This document shows, one piece after another, positions 11,665 to 24,067 of a stretch of 64,000 bases of DNA (its first letter is position 1; each line of letters opens with the position of its first letter). A program made the translations under genes and the position numbers. The notes under the pieces are model-generated. The model saw only the letters and a program-made list of their open reading frames with translations, had not been told where the DNA came from and did no database searches. Source of the DNA: Mesostigma viride (taxonomy: Eukaryota > Streptophyta > Mesostigmatophyceae > Mesostigmatales > Mesostigmataceae); the NCBI GenBank assembly GCA_009746045.1, contig RPFO01000034.1, positions 1,334,286 through 1,398,285 of the forward strand, given 5' to 3'.

Positions 11665-13335
11665 AGTGATGGCCATGATTCTTCGACACGCGGCGCCTCT
11701 TCAAGGAGATCATGCTCCTGCAGCCTGGTGAGCTTGAATCCTGCCATCCTGATCTTTGTCGACTTCATCAACTTAGGCTTTTGATTCTGTCCGCTGGGCC
11801 GCTCTATGGCCTGTCGATCCTTGCTCGCGCCCGCGTACCATGCACCCCCCTGATTCCTGTCATCCGCACACTGCCGGTATGAGGGGTCGACCACCTCAGT
11901 GCGCACTCACACGAAACTACCCCGCCATGTCCACTGCAGACCGGCGTCTGGCAAACGTTGCGTCCTGTCACCGTACCTTAGAGGTCAGTGTTAATTATCG
12001 AAGTGGATTATGTTCCGCGTCACTAGGCACTGCATGTCGATCAGTCTGCATGCTTTGCTAGGCTTGCTGGCCGCGGACCGGCTGCATGGCCGGCAGCTAT
12101 AGGCCTACTACATAGTGATTAATTATTGAGACTGGAGAGGGGGGGCCGACGAACCAGCTGACTGATTTACTTGCTGACCTCATGCATCTACGCCGACGAC
12201 ATCACGCTCATAATTGCGAAGCCGGAGTCTGCCCAACTCTGGCAAGCTGCCTAGCTCAGCCCATGGACTGTCTGGCGCTTGATGAGGCCCGTGCTGTCGG
12301 ACTAGAAATCAGCCCCAAAACGGAGGCCATGGCTGCTTGGCCTGGCCACCGCCCCCACTCCGCCTCTTAGACGACTCGGGTCCAGGTAAACTGGCTTAGT
12401 ACCCTACCTCTGCCGCTTCAAACTGCTCGATCGGCAGTTGGCTCCCCAACTGCGAGGATCGACGACACGACGAGTCCCTGGATCGGCATGGAGTCCGGAC
12501 GTCGCTGCCTTGCTGGTGGAGCAGCCCCGGCCTGCCCTGGATTGTCAAGCGCGACGTACCGTCGTCACAGTGACTCTGACGATCCTGACCTACGGCGCCG
12601 AGACGTGGACCGTCTGACGCAGGACGGCTGGAGAAACGACTCGACGGCACTGTTACCAAGATGCTGCGAAAGGCACTTCATGAAATTCCCTATGGTATGG
12701 ACATTCGCAATGAGGATTTGTACGCTGATTTATCATATGTTTCCCACATTCTTAGGCACATGCAGGCGCCTGGGCTGCCTTGCTGGGCACCTGGCCCGCA
12801 CAGATCAGGCCGGTAGCTAGATACATCAGACAGACAATCAGTAGCCGGCACCAAGCCCGGCGCTCAGCCCGGGCGATTTGTCCTCCTGTGGCATGCACTA
12901 GGCTGCGCGCGCCGGCCGGGCTGCCGTCCGTGGACTTTTCGCTATAGGCTAGGCATGGTCATGTGCTACCCTCGACGGGGCGGGCTCACGCCCGGGGAAC
13001 CCCTTGTTTTCATCTGTAATATTATGGAGGCAGTCACGTGTTATTAATTAATTATGGAGGCAGTCCCATCCCACTCGACAGTACTGAGGACTTATGCGCA
13101 CTGCATCACGTAACGCTGTTACGTTTTTTAAAATAAATTTTATAATAAATGGAGGCAGATGACGCGTAAAGATAGGTGGCAGACAGTAAGGAAGGACACC
13201 ACGTCCACTCCAGTCGACCGGTGGGGCCTCCGCGTGTGACCACGTTAACGTATACGCATGCATAGCATTTTGAATGTGGTGCCCGCAACCCTGTTTAACT
13301 AGGATCTAGATATAGCTCCATCCATCCACCCCAGT
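11665..13335 (+). pseudogene. LINE copy L1: RT to 3' end, broken
   Basis: A 5'-truncated non-LTR retrotransposon. It matches the reverse complement of the LINE at 43.1-45.3 kb: the RT segment for FVDFI(N)xAFDS lies near 11752-11785, the YADDI region near 12190-12215 and the YGAETW motif near 12588-12605. Many stops and frameshifts make it non-functional. The 3' untranslated part runs from about 12830 to 13335 and contains the phrase CCCTGTTTAACTAGG followed by CCATCCATCC, as in the other copies. Two tail insertions interrupt this 3' region (13034-13148). It lies directly upstream of copy L2 in the same orientation. Confidence 0.75.
13024..13158 (+). mobile_element. Two LINE-tail insertions sharing one target site
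   Basis: The 10-mer ATGGAGGCAG occurs three times (13024-13033, 13054-13063, 13149-13158). Between them lie a 20-bp and an 85-bp piece of the LINE 3' tail (TCACGTG...TTAATTAATT; and CCCATCCCACTCGAC...GAGGACTTATG...). The homologous LINE copies at 14262 and 45735 carry only one uninterrupted copy of this 10-mer, which is the empty site. The pieces are therefore extremely 5'-truncated insertions with a 10-bp target duplication. Confidence 0.75.
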
Positions 13336-13344
13336 GGATATTCC

Positions 13345-14486
13345 ATATTTTATGCGCCAGGCACGTGCCCGCTTGCTCTGCTGGCTGGCCGCACACCTGG
13401 CCTAGTGATCACGAACAAGCTTGGGGAAGGGGGGCCGACCAACCAGCAGAATAGTACAAGCTGACCTCATTTGAGCCGACGACATCACGCTCATAGAGAA
13501 GCCGGAGTCTGCGGCAACTTTGGCGGGTCGCCGACTGCCTGGCGCTCGAGGCTTGTGCTGTTGCCAGGCCTAGAAATCAGCCCAATAATGGAGCCCTGGC
13601 CCTAGGTCTGGCCGGGCCCCCGCCCCCACTCCGCCTCTTATAGACGACACCGAGGTCAATCACCCTACTTCAGGCCGCTTCAAGTTGCTAGGGAGTTGGC
13701 TTCCTGACTGCGAGGACGACAAGACGATCCGGATAGGCATGGCGTGGGCGCAACTCCGCATGACCACCGCCGCTCAGTGGTGGAGCAACGCCGCCCTACC
13801 CCGGATCATCAAGCGCTACCCATGTTCAAGGTCGTCATTCTGACGATCCTGACCTACGGCGCCGAGACGTGCCGTGGACGCTGACGCACGGCCGGAGGTG
13901 AAGAAATGACTCAAGGGTAACGTCACCAAGGTGCTGCGCAATTAGGATATTCCCTTTGGTTTCCACATTATCAATGATGATTTGTACGCTGATTCACCAT
14001 ATGCTTCCCATATTATTAGGCACTCCGCCCATGGGCCTAGCCGGGCACCTCGCACGCACAGATCAGGTAGACACTATGGATAGGTCAGCAGGCACGTACC
14101 AAGCCTGCCCAACCTGGGCGTTAGTTCTCACATGGCATCCCCCGGGGCTAGCGCGGCCGGGGCGCCACCCGTGGACTTTCCGGGAATGACTAGGGATCGA
14201 TATGTGTTACCCACGTCACATGCAATGGGCTCACTCCAGGGCAGCCCCCTGGCATGTCTGTAATCTGGAGGCAGATGGTTCGCAAGGATAGGACGTGGCA
14301 GGTAGTAATTAAGGAGACCACCCGGTCCAAGCCAGTGCCATGCAGGGGGCTCCGCGTGTGACCACGTATGGCATTCACAATATATGATTCGGGCCGGCCG
14401 TGGTGCCCACAACCCTGTAACTAGGAACTAGATCTTAGACAGCTAGGAACTAGGTCTTAGACAGCTAGCCCCATCCATCCCATCCC
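13345..14486 (+). pseudogene. LINE copy L2: RT C-terminus and 3' region
   Basis: It begins within the RT (ATGCGCCAGGCACGTGC, matching the MRQARA segment of the 43-45 kb copy), continues through the YADDI-like region (about 13470) and the YGAETW region (about 13855), and ends in the 3' untranslated part (14070-14486). Stops and small indels break every frame. The 3' part leads directly into the (CCCAT)n array at 14470. The tail phrase resumes after the array at 21970-22040, so the array is part of this copy. Confidence 0.75.
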
Positions 14487-14826
14487 AATGATCCCATCCC
14501 ATCCCATCCCATCCCATCCCATCCCATCCCATCCCATCCCATCCCATCCCATCCCATCCCATCCCATCCCATCCCATCCCATCCCATCCCATCCCATCCC
14601 ATCCCATCCCATCCCATCCCATCCCATCCCATCCCATCCCATCCCATCCCATCCCATCCCATCCCATCCCATCCCATCCCATGCATCCCATCCCATCCCA
14701 TCCCATCCCATCCCATCCCATCCCATCCCATCCCATCCCATCCCATCCCATCCCATCCCATCCCATCCCATCCCATCCCATCCCATCCCATCCCATCCCA
14801 TCCCATCCCATCCCATCCCATCCCAT
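14470..14826. repeat. (CCCAT)n satellite, left part
   Basis: Pentanucleotide array of about 340 bases with one GCAT interruption near 14684. It ends abruptly at the CACTA terminus. It gives open repetitive frames in all six phases, which are not genes. Confidence 0.98.
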
Positions 14827-15332
14827 CACTAGGAACTCAGATCTGAGATTTTTCTCAGTTTTTCTCAGTTTTCTCAGGAAGGCTGCCTGAGATTTCCTGA
14901 GATTTCCTGAGATGTCCTGAGATTTCCTGAGATTTCCTGAGATCAACTGAGAAAAATCTCAGTTTTCTCAGGAAAACTGAGAAAATCACCTGAGAAAACT
15001 GAGAAAACTGAGAAAAAACTGAGATCAGCCTGAGAAAGTCGCCTGGCCTGAGATTTTTTTTTCTCAGGAACGAAATTTCTCAGGCGCCCGGTTTTTTCTC
15101 AGGCTGCTGCCTGAGAAAATCTGAGACTGAGAATATCTGGGAAACTTAAGGCCTGAGAAAAACTGAGAAACCTCATGCACACAGAGAAATCGCATTCATA
15201 CCACGCAACCAGAAATCACTTTGATTACAAATTATAATAATTTCTTGTGCAGTTGGAGTACAGCTCTTCAAGTTTAATAAGAACATCAATTTCAGTCACT
15301 AGACGAGTTGCTACAATCTGCTTCAGCGTAGC

Positions 15333-15707
15333 TCACTTTTCCATACGCCCTTGCACTTCTCCTCGTTGGTGCAAGGTCGCCCCGGCTAGGTTCAGCCACA
15401 TTCTTGTGCTGCCTACCCCCTCTCCCCCTCTGCCCACGATTCCCCCGCGTAGGTTCAGCCGCATACTCGCGGCCATCGCCACCACGGGCAGAATCAGCAG
15501 CATTTTCTGCTGCAGGCTGCCTCCTTCCTCTCCCCCTCCGTCCACGCTTCCCCGTGCAGGTTCAGACGCATTGTAGCTGCATGGGTCATCACTGTCGCTG
15601 CTAGGTGGAGCCACATCCTCTTGGCTACCATTATCACTGCCGCTGCAGATGGAGGAATCAGTTTCTGCTGCAGGCTGCTTACCCCTCCTCTTCCTTGGTG
15701 CAGGCAT
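15333..15707 (-). pseudogene. Degenerate C-terminal exon remnant in CACTA 1
   Basis: A 124-codon minus-strand frame that starts with a basic stretch (PAPRKRRGKQP) followed by Ser/Asp-rich sequence (SICSGSDNGSQED) and tandem degenerate GGxxGG units. Its position just inside one end of the element and its basic-then-acidic composition recall the C-terminal tail of the protein in CACTA 2 (38460-38806), but the two sequences cannot be aligned by eye. Repeat expansion has scrambled the rest. It is a weak call: it could also be a chance frame in GC-rich repeats. Confidence 0.3.
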
Positions 15708-15721
15708 GCCATCCTCGCTGC

Positions 15722-15791
15722 CACACTAGGAACGGAGTGTTGACAAACTTTGACAATTGTTTGTCAAGAATTGTCAAATAGTTCTAGTGTG
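15722..15791. mobile_element. Miniature CACTA-like palindromic element (about 70 bp)
   Basis: It begins CACACTAGGAAC and ends GTTCTAGTGTG, near-perfect inverted ends with one base missing. Between them are TTGACAAA/TTTGTCAA units in both orientations. The ends match the CACTAGGAAC terminus of the larger elements. The same TTGACA units fill 16150-16480, so this may be an internally deleted copy or a terminus cut off from its body. Flanking dinucleotides (CA inside the left end, TG at the right) give no clear target duplication. Confidence 0.5.
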
Positions 15792-16149
15792 ACCCGCTGG
15801 CTTCACACAGCCAAAAAAAAAAAAAAATTAATCAATTTTTGGCGGTAGAGAGACCATGGAGGGACTGCCCGCTGCCCGCTGTAGACGCATACTGTAGTTC
15901 GTAGAAGCGTACTCCTTCGCTGCACTCCGGAGAGGAATCGTGACGGACTGACGGTCTCCTTCGCTGCCCTCCAGAGAGGAGGCCGCTAAAGCGGCCGCTC
16001 GCTTCGCTCGCTGGGAGCTTTGCGCGGATTGGTTGGCAGTTCTTCCGTGCGCTTGGCGCGGATTGGTGGTCAGTCAGTCCGCCCCTTCTGGATTGGCCGC
16101 GTACTCGGTGATGCCCTGAATAGTGTCGGATTACCTTACATTGCCAAAT

Positions 16150-16480
16150 TAGTAATATAGATTCTTGACATATCAACTGACATGACCTTGACAAACCTTG
16201 ACAGAACTTGACAAAAGCTTGACATGATAACATCAAAGGCTTGACAAACCTTGACAGAATGTTGAAAGGTTGACAAAACCTTGACAATCTTTGAAATATC
16301 AACATATCAACACGGAAAAAAATGTCAATACACTGACAAACCAAGGTGATGTGTCAAGAAATGTCAAGACGTTAACAAACGAAGGCCAAAAAAATTGTTA
16401 ACATGACAAAATGTCCACAAATGTTAACATGACAAACGTCAACATGACAACCAAAGGCGTAGCAAACTGACAAATCAACA
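16150..16480. repeat. TTGACA-rich subterminal-type repeats
   Basis: Dense, imperfect copies of CTTGACAAACCTTGACAGAA and related ACATGACAAA units. The pattern is that of a CACTA subterminal region and shares its motif with the miniature element at 15722-15791. No terminus follows within the next kilobase. It is probably debris of another element nested in CACTA 1. Confidence 0.5.
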
Positions 16481-17136
16481 CCACGCACAGGTAAACTTAT
16501 TTCATTAAAATCAACAAGTTCAAAAGACCACCTAAACCAAGTCATCATCATCATCATCATCATCATCAAAATCAACATGGCTGCTACCTTGCTGCCTGAA
16601 TTGCGGTTTTCTGCATTACATTAGCATGACAAACTGTACTGACAAAACACATGAAGGAGAAGTGCACTCAATCACAGTCCGAGGGTGGCGGGCAAGATGC
16701 ACAGCCACAAGCATCTTACAAATGCAGTATAACATCCGCGTAGGGCTGTCCCAGCGATCATTGCTGAAATTAATGGACGACTTTCTAGAAATTTACCGCA
16801 GGAGACTGTCCAGTGCTACAGCGATGTGATGAGGGCTCAGAGCCTACAAAATCTGTGTCCGCAGGTGCCCTCCCCGCCATGCTGGGCTGGCCGATGTGTG
16901 CGCCATGGTTGTGTTAGGTAGATTGCCTGCATGCAAGGGAAACATGCGTTATCCAGCAAAGCAGCAAAGGGAACACACAACGATCTTAAGTGAGATGAAT
17001 ACCCGACGCCTTGACGCGCCAACAACGTTGCATTACCTAAATCAGTTGTGTGTAATGAGACGGCGTGAGAGCACAGCAGTCGCGTGGCTGTTTGTGAGTG
17101 ATGGCTTGATTTTTGGACCGAGAAAGTGAGATAGTG

Positions 17137-17255
<119 letters not shown>

Positions 17256-17466
17256 CCTGGTATTCTCACCTAAACTGTCCCTATGTACCTCACAAGATGT
17301 AGGGAACTGCGAAACCACAGGAATACCTAGAGAAGAGCGCTTCCTGGCTCACGAAAAACTCGCCGATTGAGTGCTTGACGTTCACGTTTGATAATGCTGA
17401 ACTGCGTTATCAAATCATCTGCGTTATCAAATCATCATCTGGCAGAGTCACGTCACTTGGTTGGTG

Positions 17467-17499
17467 CCGGGCCCGCTACAAAAAACGTAGCGGGCCCGG
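17467..17499. repeat. GC-rich hairpin
   Basis: Perfect inverted repeat: CCGGGCCCGCTAC (17467-17479), loop of seven bases (AAAAAAC), then GTAGCGGGCCCGG (17487-17499). It would fold into a very stable 13-bp stem. It lies in CACTA 1 with no gene beside it, so I assign no regulatory role. Confidence 0.85.
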
Positions 17500-20146
17500 T
17501 GATGTCGCTATTACACCACCCGACTTTACATCGAGTCACTGTGAATGATATATATATGGCTGCCTACAGCACCGCGCATGGTGTCCAAGTAAAATTATGG
17601 CGCTGCCAAGGCTGCGTACCTGCCGTTATCGCCTTGGTCTTTGTCACGGTGGCGTTCTCCAATTCACGTGCAACGTCCACTTCCTGTGCCAGCTCTGGCG
17701 CGGCGCGTGCCCTTCGGGCTGAATTTCAAATTTCCGCGTGCAGTCCGTTGGAGAGGGGCGCTGCGTCCGGAGTCCGGACTTAGGGAATTCGGAGGCTGCT
17801 GGTCGCACAAAAGATCGTTGTTGGCTGTTGAGTGATGTCCGACTGGCACGATGGAGAGGGCTCCATCACATTGGCGACCTCACCAGTGGCCCACATGTAC
17901 CGACGAGACCTGCATCTCGAGCTTGTCGGCCCTCACGCTGCAGCTGTCGCCATGCGAGACGCCCTGAGACTCTCGGCATGATTTTTCCCGTGCAATATCA
18001 CGCCCTCGATTCGCAGCAAGGCCCGTCTGCTCCAATATGGCCGACTGCGGGCTGTGCCGTAACAGGAAATGTCCGGGTGATGGCAGGCAGTGCCTACCCA
18101 TCCCACCGCACGCACCGCGTCAAGCAATATTTCCACTTCCGCTGCTGCTGGGCACCGGGCTACTGCCTACATTTCTTCAATCGCTCCATCGCCTCCTCCA
18201 TGGTGCCTCGCTCCCTGCGGCCCCTCCGCCACGCCGGATATCCATGGCAATCAAGCCTACCGGCTACCACCATACCGGCCACGAGCCCTTGCTGCACCAA
18301 ACGAAGTGTGCGGCCCCGAATTAAGTGAAGTACACGGCAGGACTGGGAACCACCTGAAATTACATCGGGGTCTCCAGTGGACTTGGCGTCACATCTTGCT
18401 AACGTTGTCACTGTCGGCAGTTGTCAGTTGCTGTTGGTTGTTGCATGCTGAGGGTTGCAGATGTTCTAGGAACAGCTGGTCCAATGTTGCTATGCATGCA
18501 GTTACTCTTGCCATTACGTGTGTCCGTGTGCCTCCAACCATCCCGCCACAATGCCAGCACCCTCCACCCCGCTAACTCCCACTCGCCCCACTCCCCTGCC
18601 TGTTCCATACCCGCCCCACCCACAAATATACGTCACAGACATCCACATGCCGTTATCCATCCCCACCTGACTACGGACTACTCTCGCCCCCACGCTGAGG
18701 TCCCCCACAACACCGTAACACCGCCCTCCTCCCCCAAACCATCCGATGACCCACCCGACCATCCACCTTGAGTCCCCCCAAACCAACCTATCTGACTACC
18801 ACCCTTCCGTATTACATACACCACCTTCCACACCAACATAACAAACCACCTACTAAACAAACCTACCGCCCCACAACGAGGTTCCCCTACACCACTGCAC
18901 CCCGCCCACCCCGCCCCCCGCTGCCCCAACATACGATGACTCCACCCCACCATCCACGTGAAGCATAACCATCCACCCCGGCCTCCGGGGCAACCAATCA
19001 GCTGTCCACTCAACCATAACTGACACTGCTGCACCGACCACCGGCAAGCCCGCCTACGTACCATACCCAAGCCACCCACGCAACCCAAGCATCCCCAACC
19101 CTCACACGAACCTGTGACCTACGCACGAGCTACCTACAACTGCGACTCACAACTACTACATAATCAACCCATAACAATGTCCCCCATGACCCCCGCCAAA
19201 GGGGGGGGTCCCCCCAATAGTCCAACACACACACACACACACACTCTACAATACCCAGGACCACGAGTACCCACCCAATTCACCTCCCACAACGGTATCA
19301 CCCACGAGTCCAGTGCCCCACCCATGTCCACAGCGACACCCCGGAGACTTCACCACGCCCACCGACTGCACGCACGCACACCTAGCTGCACACTCCCACG
19401 CACCTACCCTCGCACGCACGCATGCACGCAGCCATCAACCCACCCACCAAGGCACGCCTGCACAAACGCGCACATGCACAAGTGCACGCACACGCACACA
19501 TAGCTGCACACTCTCACGCACCCACTCACGCACGCACGCCTGCACACAGCCATCAACCCACCCGCCAAGGCACGCCTGCACAAACGCACTCATGCACAAC
19601 TGCACGCACTCGCCCACGCACGCACACCTAGCTGCACGCCTGCACGCAGTCACGCAATGCATGGCAGCATGCCCGCCTTCTATATCATTCTTGGAATATC
19701 ATGTTGCATATGGCATTATTATCATGTTTGTAAATTTAACTCCTTGCTTTCTGTATGCTTTCTTTCTTTGGGGGATGACTTGATGCAGATCGTGGAGCAT
19801 ACAAGCTCGACGAGAAGACGTACACATCAATATTGAGTGAAACCACCGTTGCTGGGCTCTGGCATGCCAGCTGTTATATGGCCATGAGCCATCAGCTAGC
19901 AATCCAGAAATAGGATGAGAGCAGTTTTGAGTCGATGTTTTATATTTTGATGGTATTGAAATGATGAGTCACAGAATGCCACAATGAAACATAAGTTCAT
20001 TACTATCAAACAGCGTGATGCCATGAATGCCACGCCTAATACCACAAGATGTGCTAATAACGTATTTAATTCATTAATGAATTGTTGGATTTATTGCATG
20101 ATGGTGTTATGCTTGTTAGAATACACATTTAATTCTGGCAATGGCA
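17500..20146. other. CACTA 1 interior: low complexity, no clear gene
   Basis: Overlapping frames at 17738-18575 show no domain I recognise. From 18540 to 19140 the sequence is degenerate CCACCC/ACCC. A short (CA)n lies at 19216-19240. From 19340 to 19670 it is CACGCACGCACC-type repeat containing two copies of a roughly 120-base unit (around 19400-19500 and 19520-19620). From 19680 to 20146 it is AT-rich without a gene. Confidence 0.5.
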
Positions 20147-20502
20147 TGCCTGAGAAAATGCCCTGAGATTTTAAGCGCCTGAGAAAATGCCCTGAGATTT
20201 TCAGCGCCTGAGAAAATGCCCTGAGATTTTCAGCCTGAGAAAAAAAAATCTCAGTGTCCACGTAAAATCTCAGTTTCCACTTAGCCCTGAGATTTCCTGA
20301 GATTTCCTGAGAAAAAGCCAATTTTCTCAGGCCAATCTCAGAAAATCTCAGGTCACTTTCTCAGGAAATCTCAGGAAATCTCAGGAAAATCTCAGGAAAT
20401 CTCAGGAAATCTCAGGACATCTCAGGAAATCTCAGGAAATCTCAGTTTTTTTCTCAGGAAATCTCAGGAAATCTCAGTTTTCTCAGTAGCGAGTTCCTAG
20501 TG

Positions 20503-21969
20503 ATCCCATCCCATCCCATCCCATCCCATCCCATCCCATCCCATCCCATCCCATCCCATCCCATCCCATCCCATCCCATCCCATCCCATCCCATCCCATC
20601 CCATCCCATCCCATCCCATCCCATCCCATCCCATCCCATCCCATCCCATCCCATCCCATCCCATCCCATCCCATCCCATCCCATCCCATCCCATCCCATC
20701 CCATCCCATCCCATCCCATCCCATCCCATATCCCATCCCATCCCATCCCATCCCATCCCATCCCATCCCATCCCATCCCATCCCATCCCATCCCATCCCA
20801 TCCCATCCCATCCCATCCCATCCCATCCCATCCCATCCCATCCCATCCCATCCCATCCCATCCCATCCCATCCCATCCCATCCCATCCCATCCCATCCCC
20901 CATCCCATCCCATCCCATCCCATCCCATCCCATCCCATCCCATCCCATCCCATCCCATCCCATCCCATCCCATCCCATCCCATCCCATCCCATCCCATCC
21001 CATCCCATCCCATCCCATCCCATCCCATCCCATCCCATCCCATCCCATCCCATCCCATCCCATCCCATCCCATCCCATCCCATCCCATCCCATCCCATCC
21101 CATCCCATCCCATCCCATCCCATCCCATCCCATCCCATCCCATCCCATCCCATCCCATCCCATCCCATCCCATCCCATCCCATCCCATCCCATCCCATCC
21201 CATCCCATCCCATCCCATCCCATCCCATCCCATCCCATCCCATCCCATCCCATCCCATCCCATCCCATCCCATCCCATCCCATCCCATCCCATCCCATCC
21301 CATCCCATCCCATCCCATCCCATCCCATCCCATCCCATCCCATCCCATCCCATCCCATCCCATCCCATCCCATCCCATCCCATCCCATCCCATCCCATCC
21401 CATCCCATCCCATCCCATCCCATCCCATCCCATCCCATCCCATCCCATCCCATCCCATCCCATCCCATCCCATCCCATCCCGCCATCCCATCCCATCCCA
21501 TCCCATCCCATCCCATCCCATCCCGGCCCATCCCATCCCGGCCATCCCATCCCATCCCATCCCATCCCATCCCATCCCATCCCATCCCATCCCATCCCAT
21601 CCCATCCCATCCCATCCCATCCCATCCCATCCCATCCCATCCCATCCCATCCCATCCCATCCCATCCCATCCCATCCCATCCCATCCCATCCCATCCCAT
21701 CCCATCCCATCCCATCCCATCCCATCCCATCCCATCCCATCCCATCCCATCCCATCCCATCCCATCCCATCCCATCCCATCCCATCCCATCCCATCCCAT
21801 CCCATCCCATCCCATCCCATCCCATCCCATCCCATCCCATCCCATCCCATCCCATCCCATCCCATCCCATCCCATCCCATCCCATCCCATCCCATCCCAT
21901 CCCATCCCATCCCATCCCATCCCATCCCATCCCATCCCATCCCATCCCATCCCATCCCATCCCATCCCA
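20503..21969. repeat. (CCCAT)n satellite, right part
   Basis: About 1.47 kb of nearly pure CCCAT units, with rare variants at about 20730, 20899, 21481 and 21525-21541. Together with 14470-14826 it was one array of about 1.8 kb before CACTA 1 inserted. Open frames of 500 codons in several phases are artefacts of the five-base period. Confidence 0.98.
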
Positions 21970-22140
21970 ATGATCCCACTCGACTGTAAACTGAGGACAT
22001 TCGCTCACGTAACGCTGTTATGTGTTAATTGATCACTGAATTAACTAATCCATCCCATCCCATTCATTTCCCTGCGGACTTATGCTCACGTGACACAGTT
22101 ACGTGTAAATCCATTAATTAATTAACTCTTTTCAATCCCG
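21970..22140 (+). mobile_element. Two LINE 3' tails in tandem
   Basis: Two copies of the LINE tail phrase (GAGGACnTnnGCTCACGT..., then TAATTAATTAA-type ends) at 21985-22050 and 22075-22135, separated by a CCCATCCCATTC stretch. The first completes LINE copy L2; the second is a separate tail insertion. Confidence 0.6.
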
Positions 22141-22259
22141 TAAAACGTTTGAAGACCGCATGAAATCCAGTGCTAGCATGCCCGTCCGTGCTGATTTTTG
22201 CCGAAAACGGTACGACATAAATAAGACTGTCAACAAGGATACCCGTTCCTTTATCGTCG

Positions 22260-24065
22260 TATTTTTATATCAAATCCACTTCTCCCCTCATGCCAGGCTG
22301 ACAGCTAGCAGACCCACTGATGCCGGCTGGCTCTCTGAGGCCTCACGCGCCCTTTGGACCCCGTTCTGGCGCCGTGGCACTCGCCATGCTGCCAGGTGGC
22401 GCACCCCCCGCTATCCCCTGCCCCGCCACCAGCGCGGGCGTGAGCGCGCTCATGGCCTGCAGCTGCCGCGTGCATGAACCTCGATCTCGTCCAATGAGAA
22501 CGCAGAGCCGTCCACCAGGTCCAGGCTGAGGGAGGGCAGCGCCGCCGCCAGCACACCGCCACCCCAGCCCAAGGCGTCTCCTGCCTCTGCGCCAACACCT
22601 TCCGCGTCGCCCTCAACCAGGTTTCCATCCGCTGCGTCGCCATCCGCGGCCGAGGGTCCCCCCGCGGTCCCCTCTGCCACGTTGCCGACAGCCGGTCTGC
22701 CAGGGACCGCGGCTTCCTGCGGGAATGACGGATCGATGGGCTAGCTCTCCCGTTCCCAGGGTACGGCGCCCCGATCGCCACGGATATGCCGGCCGCCGCG
22801 CCCCTCAGTGTCCGCCTGTGGTACCACTCGGGGCAGTGTCACTCCGTTCCCTCGACGCACCGTGTGCCTGCACGCCTCGCCGGGGGTGTGCACACTGCAC
22901 AGTCCTCCTCGATCGCCCTCGTGGGGAACCCCTTAATTCTGGGCTGGGGGGGGTATCCTCCTCCCGGTATCCACCATAGTCCCCGAATCCCCCCCGCAGC
23001 GCCTCGTCCTCTTCCAGGCTCATATGTGGAGGTAGAAGCGTCATCATCATAGACCTCCTCCTTATCCGCATGTGGTTGCTGCCTCTTCTCATCTTCACCC
23101 TTGCCAAGCCTCCCAACCCCTGGTTGCTGCTCCCTCTGTTGCTGCTTCTGCTGCGACTGCAGCTGCCACTGCCCTTGTGCTTGCTGCGTCGACAGCGGCG
23201 TGAAAGCCGTGCCATCCGTACCCGCCCCGTTCTCCACATCTCTGCCCACTCGGCTGGCTCTCCCGCCCCCCCGCGCCGCCTCCCTCTCATTCTCCCCCTG
23301 CAGGATCGCCTCACGCAGCGCCAGCAACGAGCTCTGGTCTGCATCACCCGCCCGGACCGGTGCGGTAAATAGCTGCCCGGGGGGCGGGGCCCACTGTGCC
23401 TCGGACAGCCCCTGCCCCCGCCCCCGGCTCCCGGCCTGCCATCGCAACCATGCATGCCGCCAGACCCACTGGCCGCGGGGGGAGGCACGGCACGGAGCGG
23501 GGGGCTTCAATGGCTGTTCTTGGCTGGGACACCGCGCTAGCATCCCTGGCCCCCGGCGGCCCCCTACCATCGTCACCACCACCACCAGCACCAGTGCCAC
23601 CACCAGCACCACTTAGCGGCACCGCCGCCACCGGCAGCCACGTGTGACGGGTCCCACAGGGACACCGGTGGCACTGCGGGCGGCGCCGCGCCTCTTGGCT
23701 GGAAGCCCCCCGCCATCATCGCCGCGGTCATGCCCCGGAGCGAGGCCTCCGCGGCCCCATTACCGCCCCCACGTCCCTTCTCCGCCGCGCATGTGCTGGC
23801 ATCCACCGCGGCCGCAGCGAATATGCGCAGGTCGCTGATGCCTGCATCCGCGCGCGCCGCCGCGTCTGACAAGCTCCTGCCCAGCCGGCCGCCATAGTCA
23901 CTGCCATAGTGATCAGTATAGACACCACCAGGCGCGCCTGCCCCTGCCCCACCGCCGTCACGAAACAGTGCCTCCTTTGTCGACATGGACAGCCCCACCC
24001 GCTGCTGGCTACTGCGGGCGGCCTTGGCCTGGCGCCCCATCGGTAGTGCAGGCGAGCTCGAGCAA
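22260..24065 (-). other. GC-rich block with long minus-strand frames, unidentified
   Basis: High-GC sequence between LINE tails with minus-strand frames of 167 codons (24076-23573) and 257 codons (23612-22839). The second contains a Gln-rich stretch (QSQQKQQQREQQ) and a segment DADQSSLLALREAILQGENE that looks like ordinary protein. The first contains MSTKEALFRDGG and Ala-rich helices. Codon-like composition suggests a captured host gene or retrogene fragment, but I recognise no family and plus-strand frames are about as long. The minus-strand start merges with a LINE RT scrap at 24068-24110. It could equally be non-coding GC-rich repeat. Confidence 0.25.
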
Positions 24066-24067
24066 GG

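Noticed and set aside
14443-14946. Long GWDGM/PSHPI frames
   Set aside because: Same satellite, left of CACTA 1.
14839-15180. Short repeats with spacing that could suggest a CRISPR array
   Set aside because: Units are short, palindromic, in both orientations and tied to a CACTA terminus; they are subterminal transposon repeats.
18090-18786. Long overlapping plus and minus frames in CACTA 1
   Set aside because: Both strands open through C-rich sequence, no domain motif; not distinguishable from chance.
20454-22032. 500-codon open frames on both strands (GWDGM and PSHPI repeats)
   Set aside because: They are the six-frame translation of a (CCCAT)n satellite; a five-base unit is open in every phase without coding.
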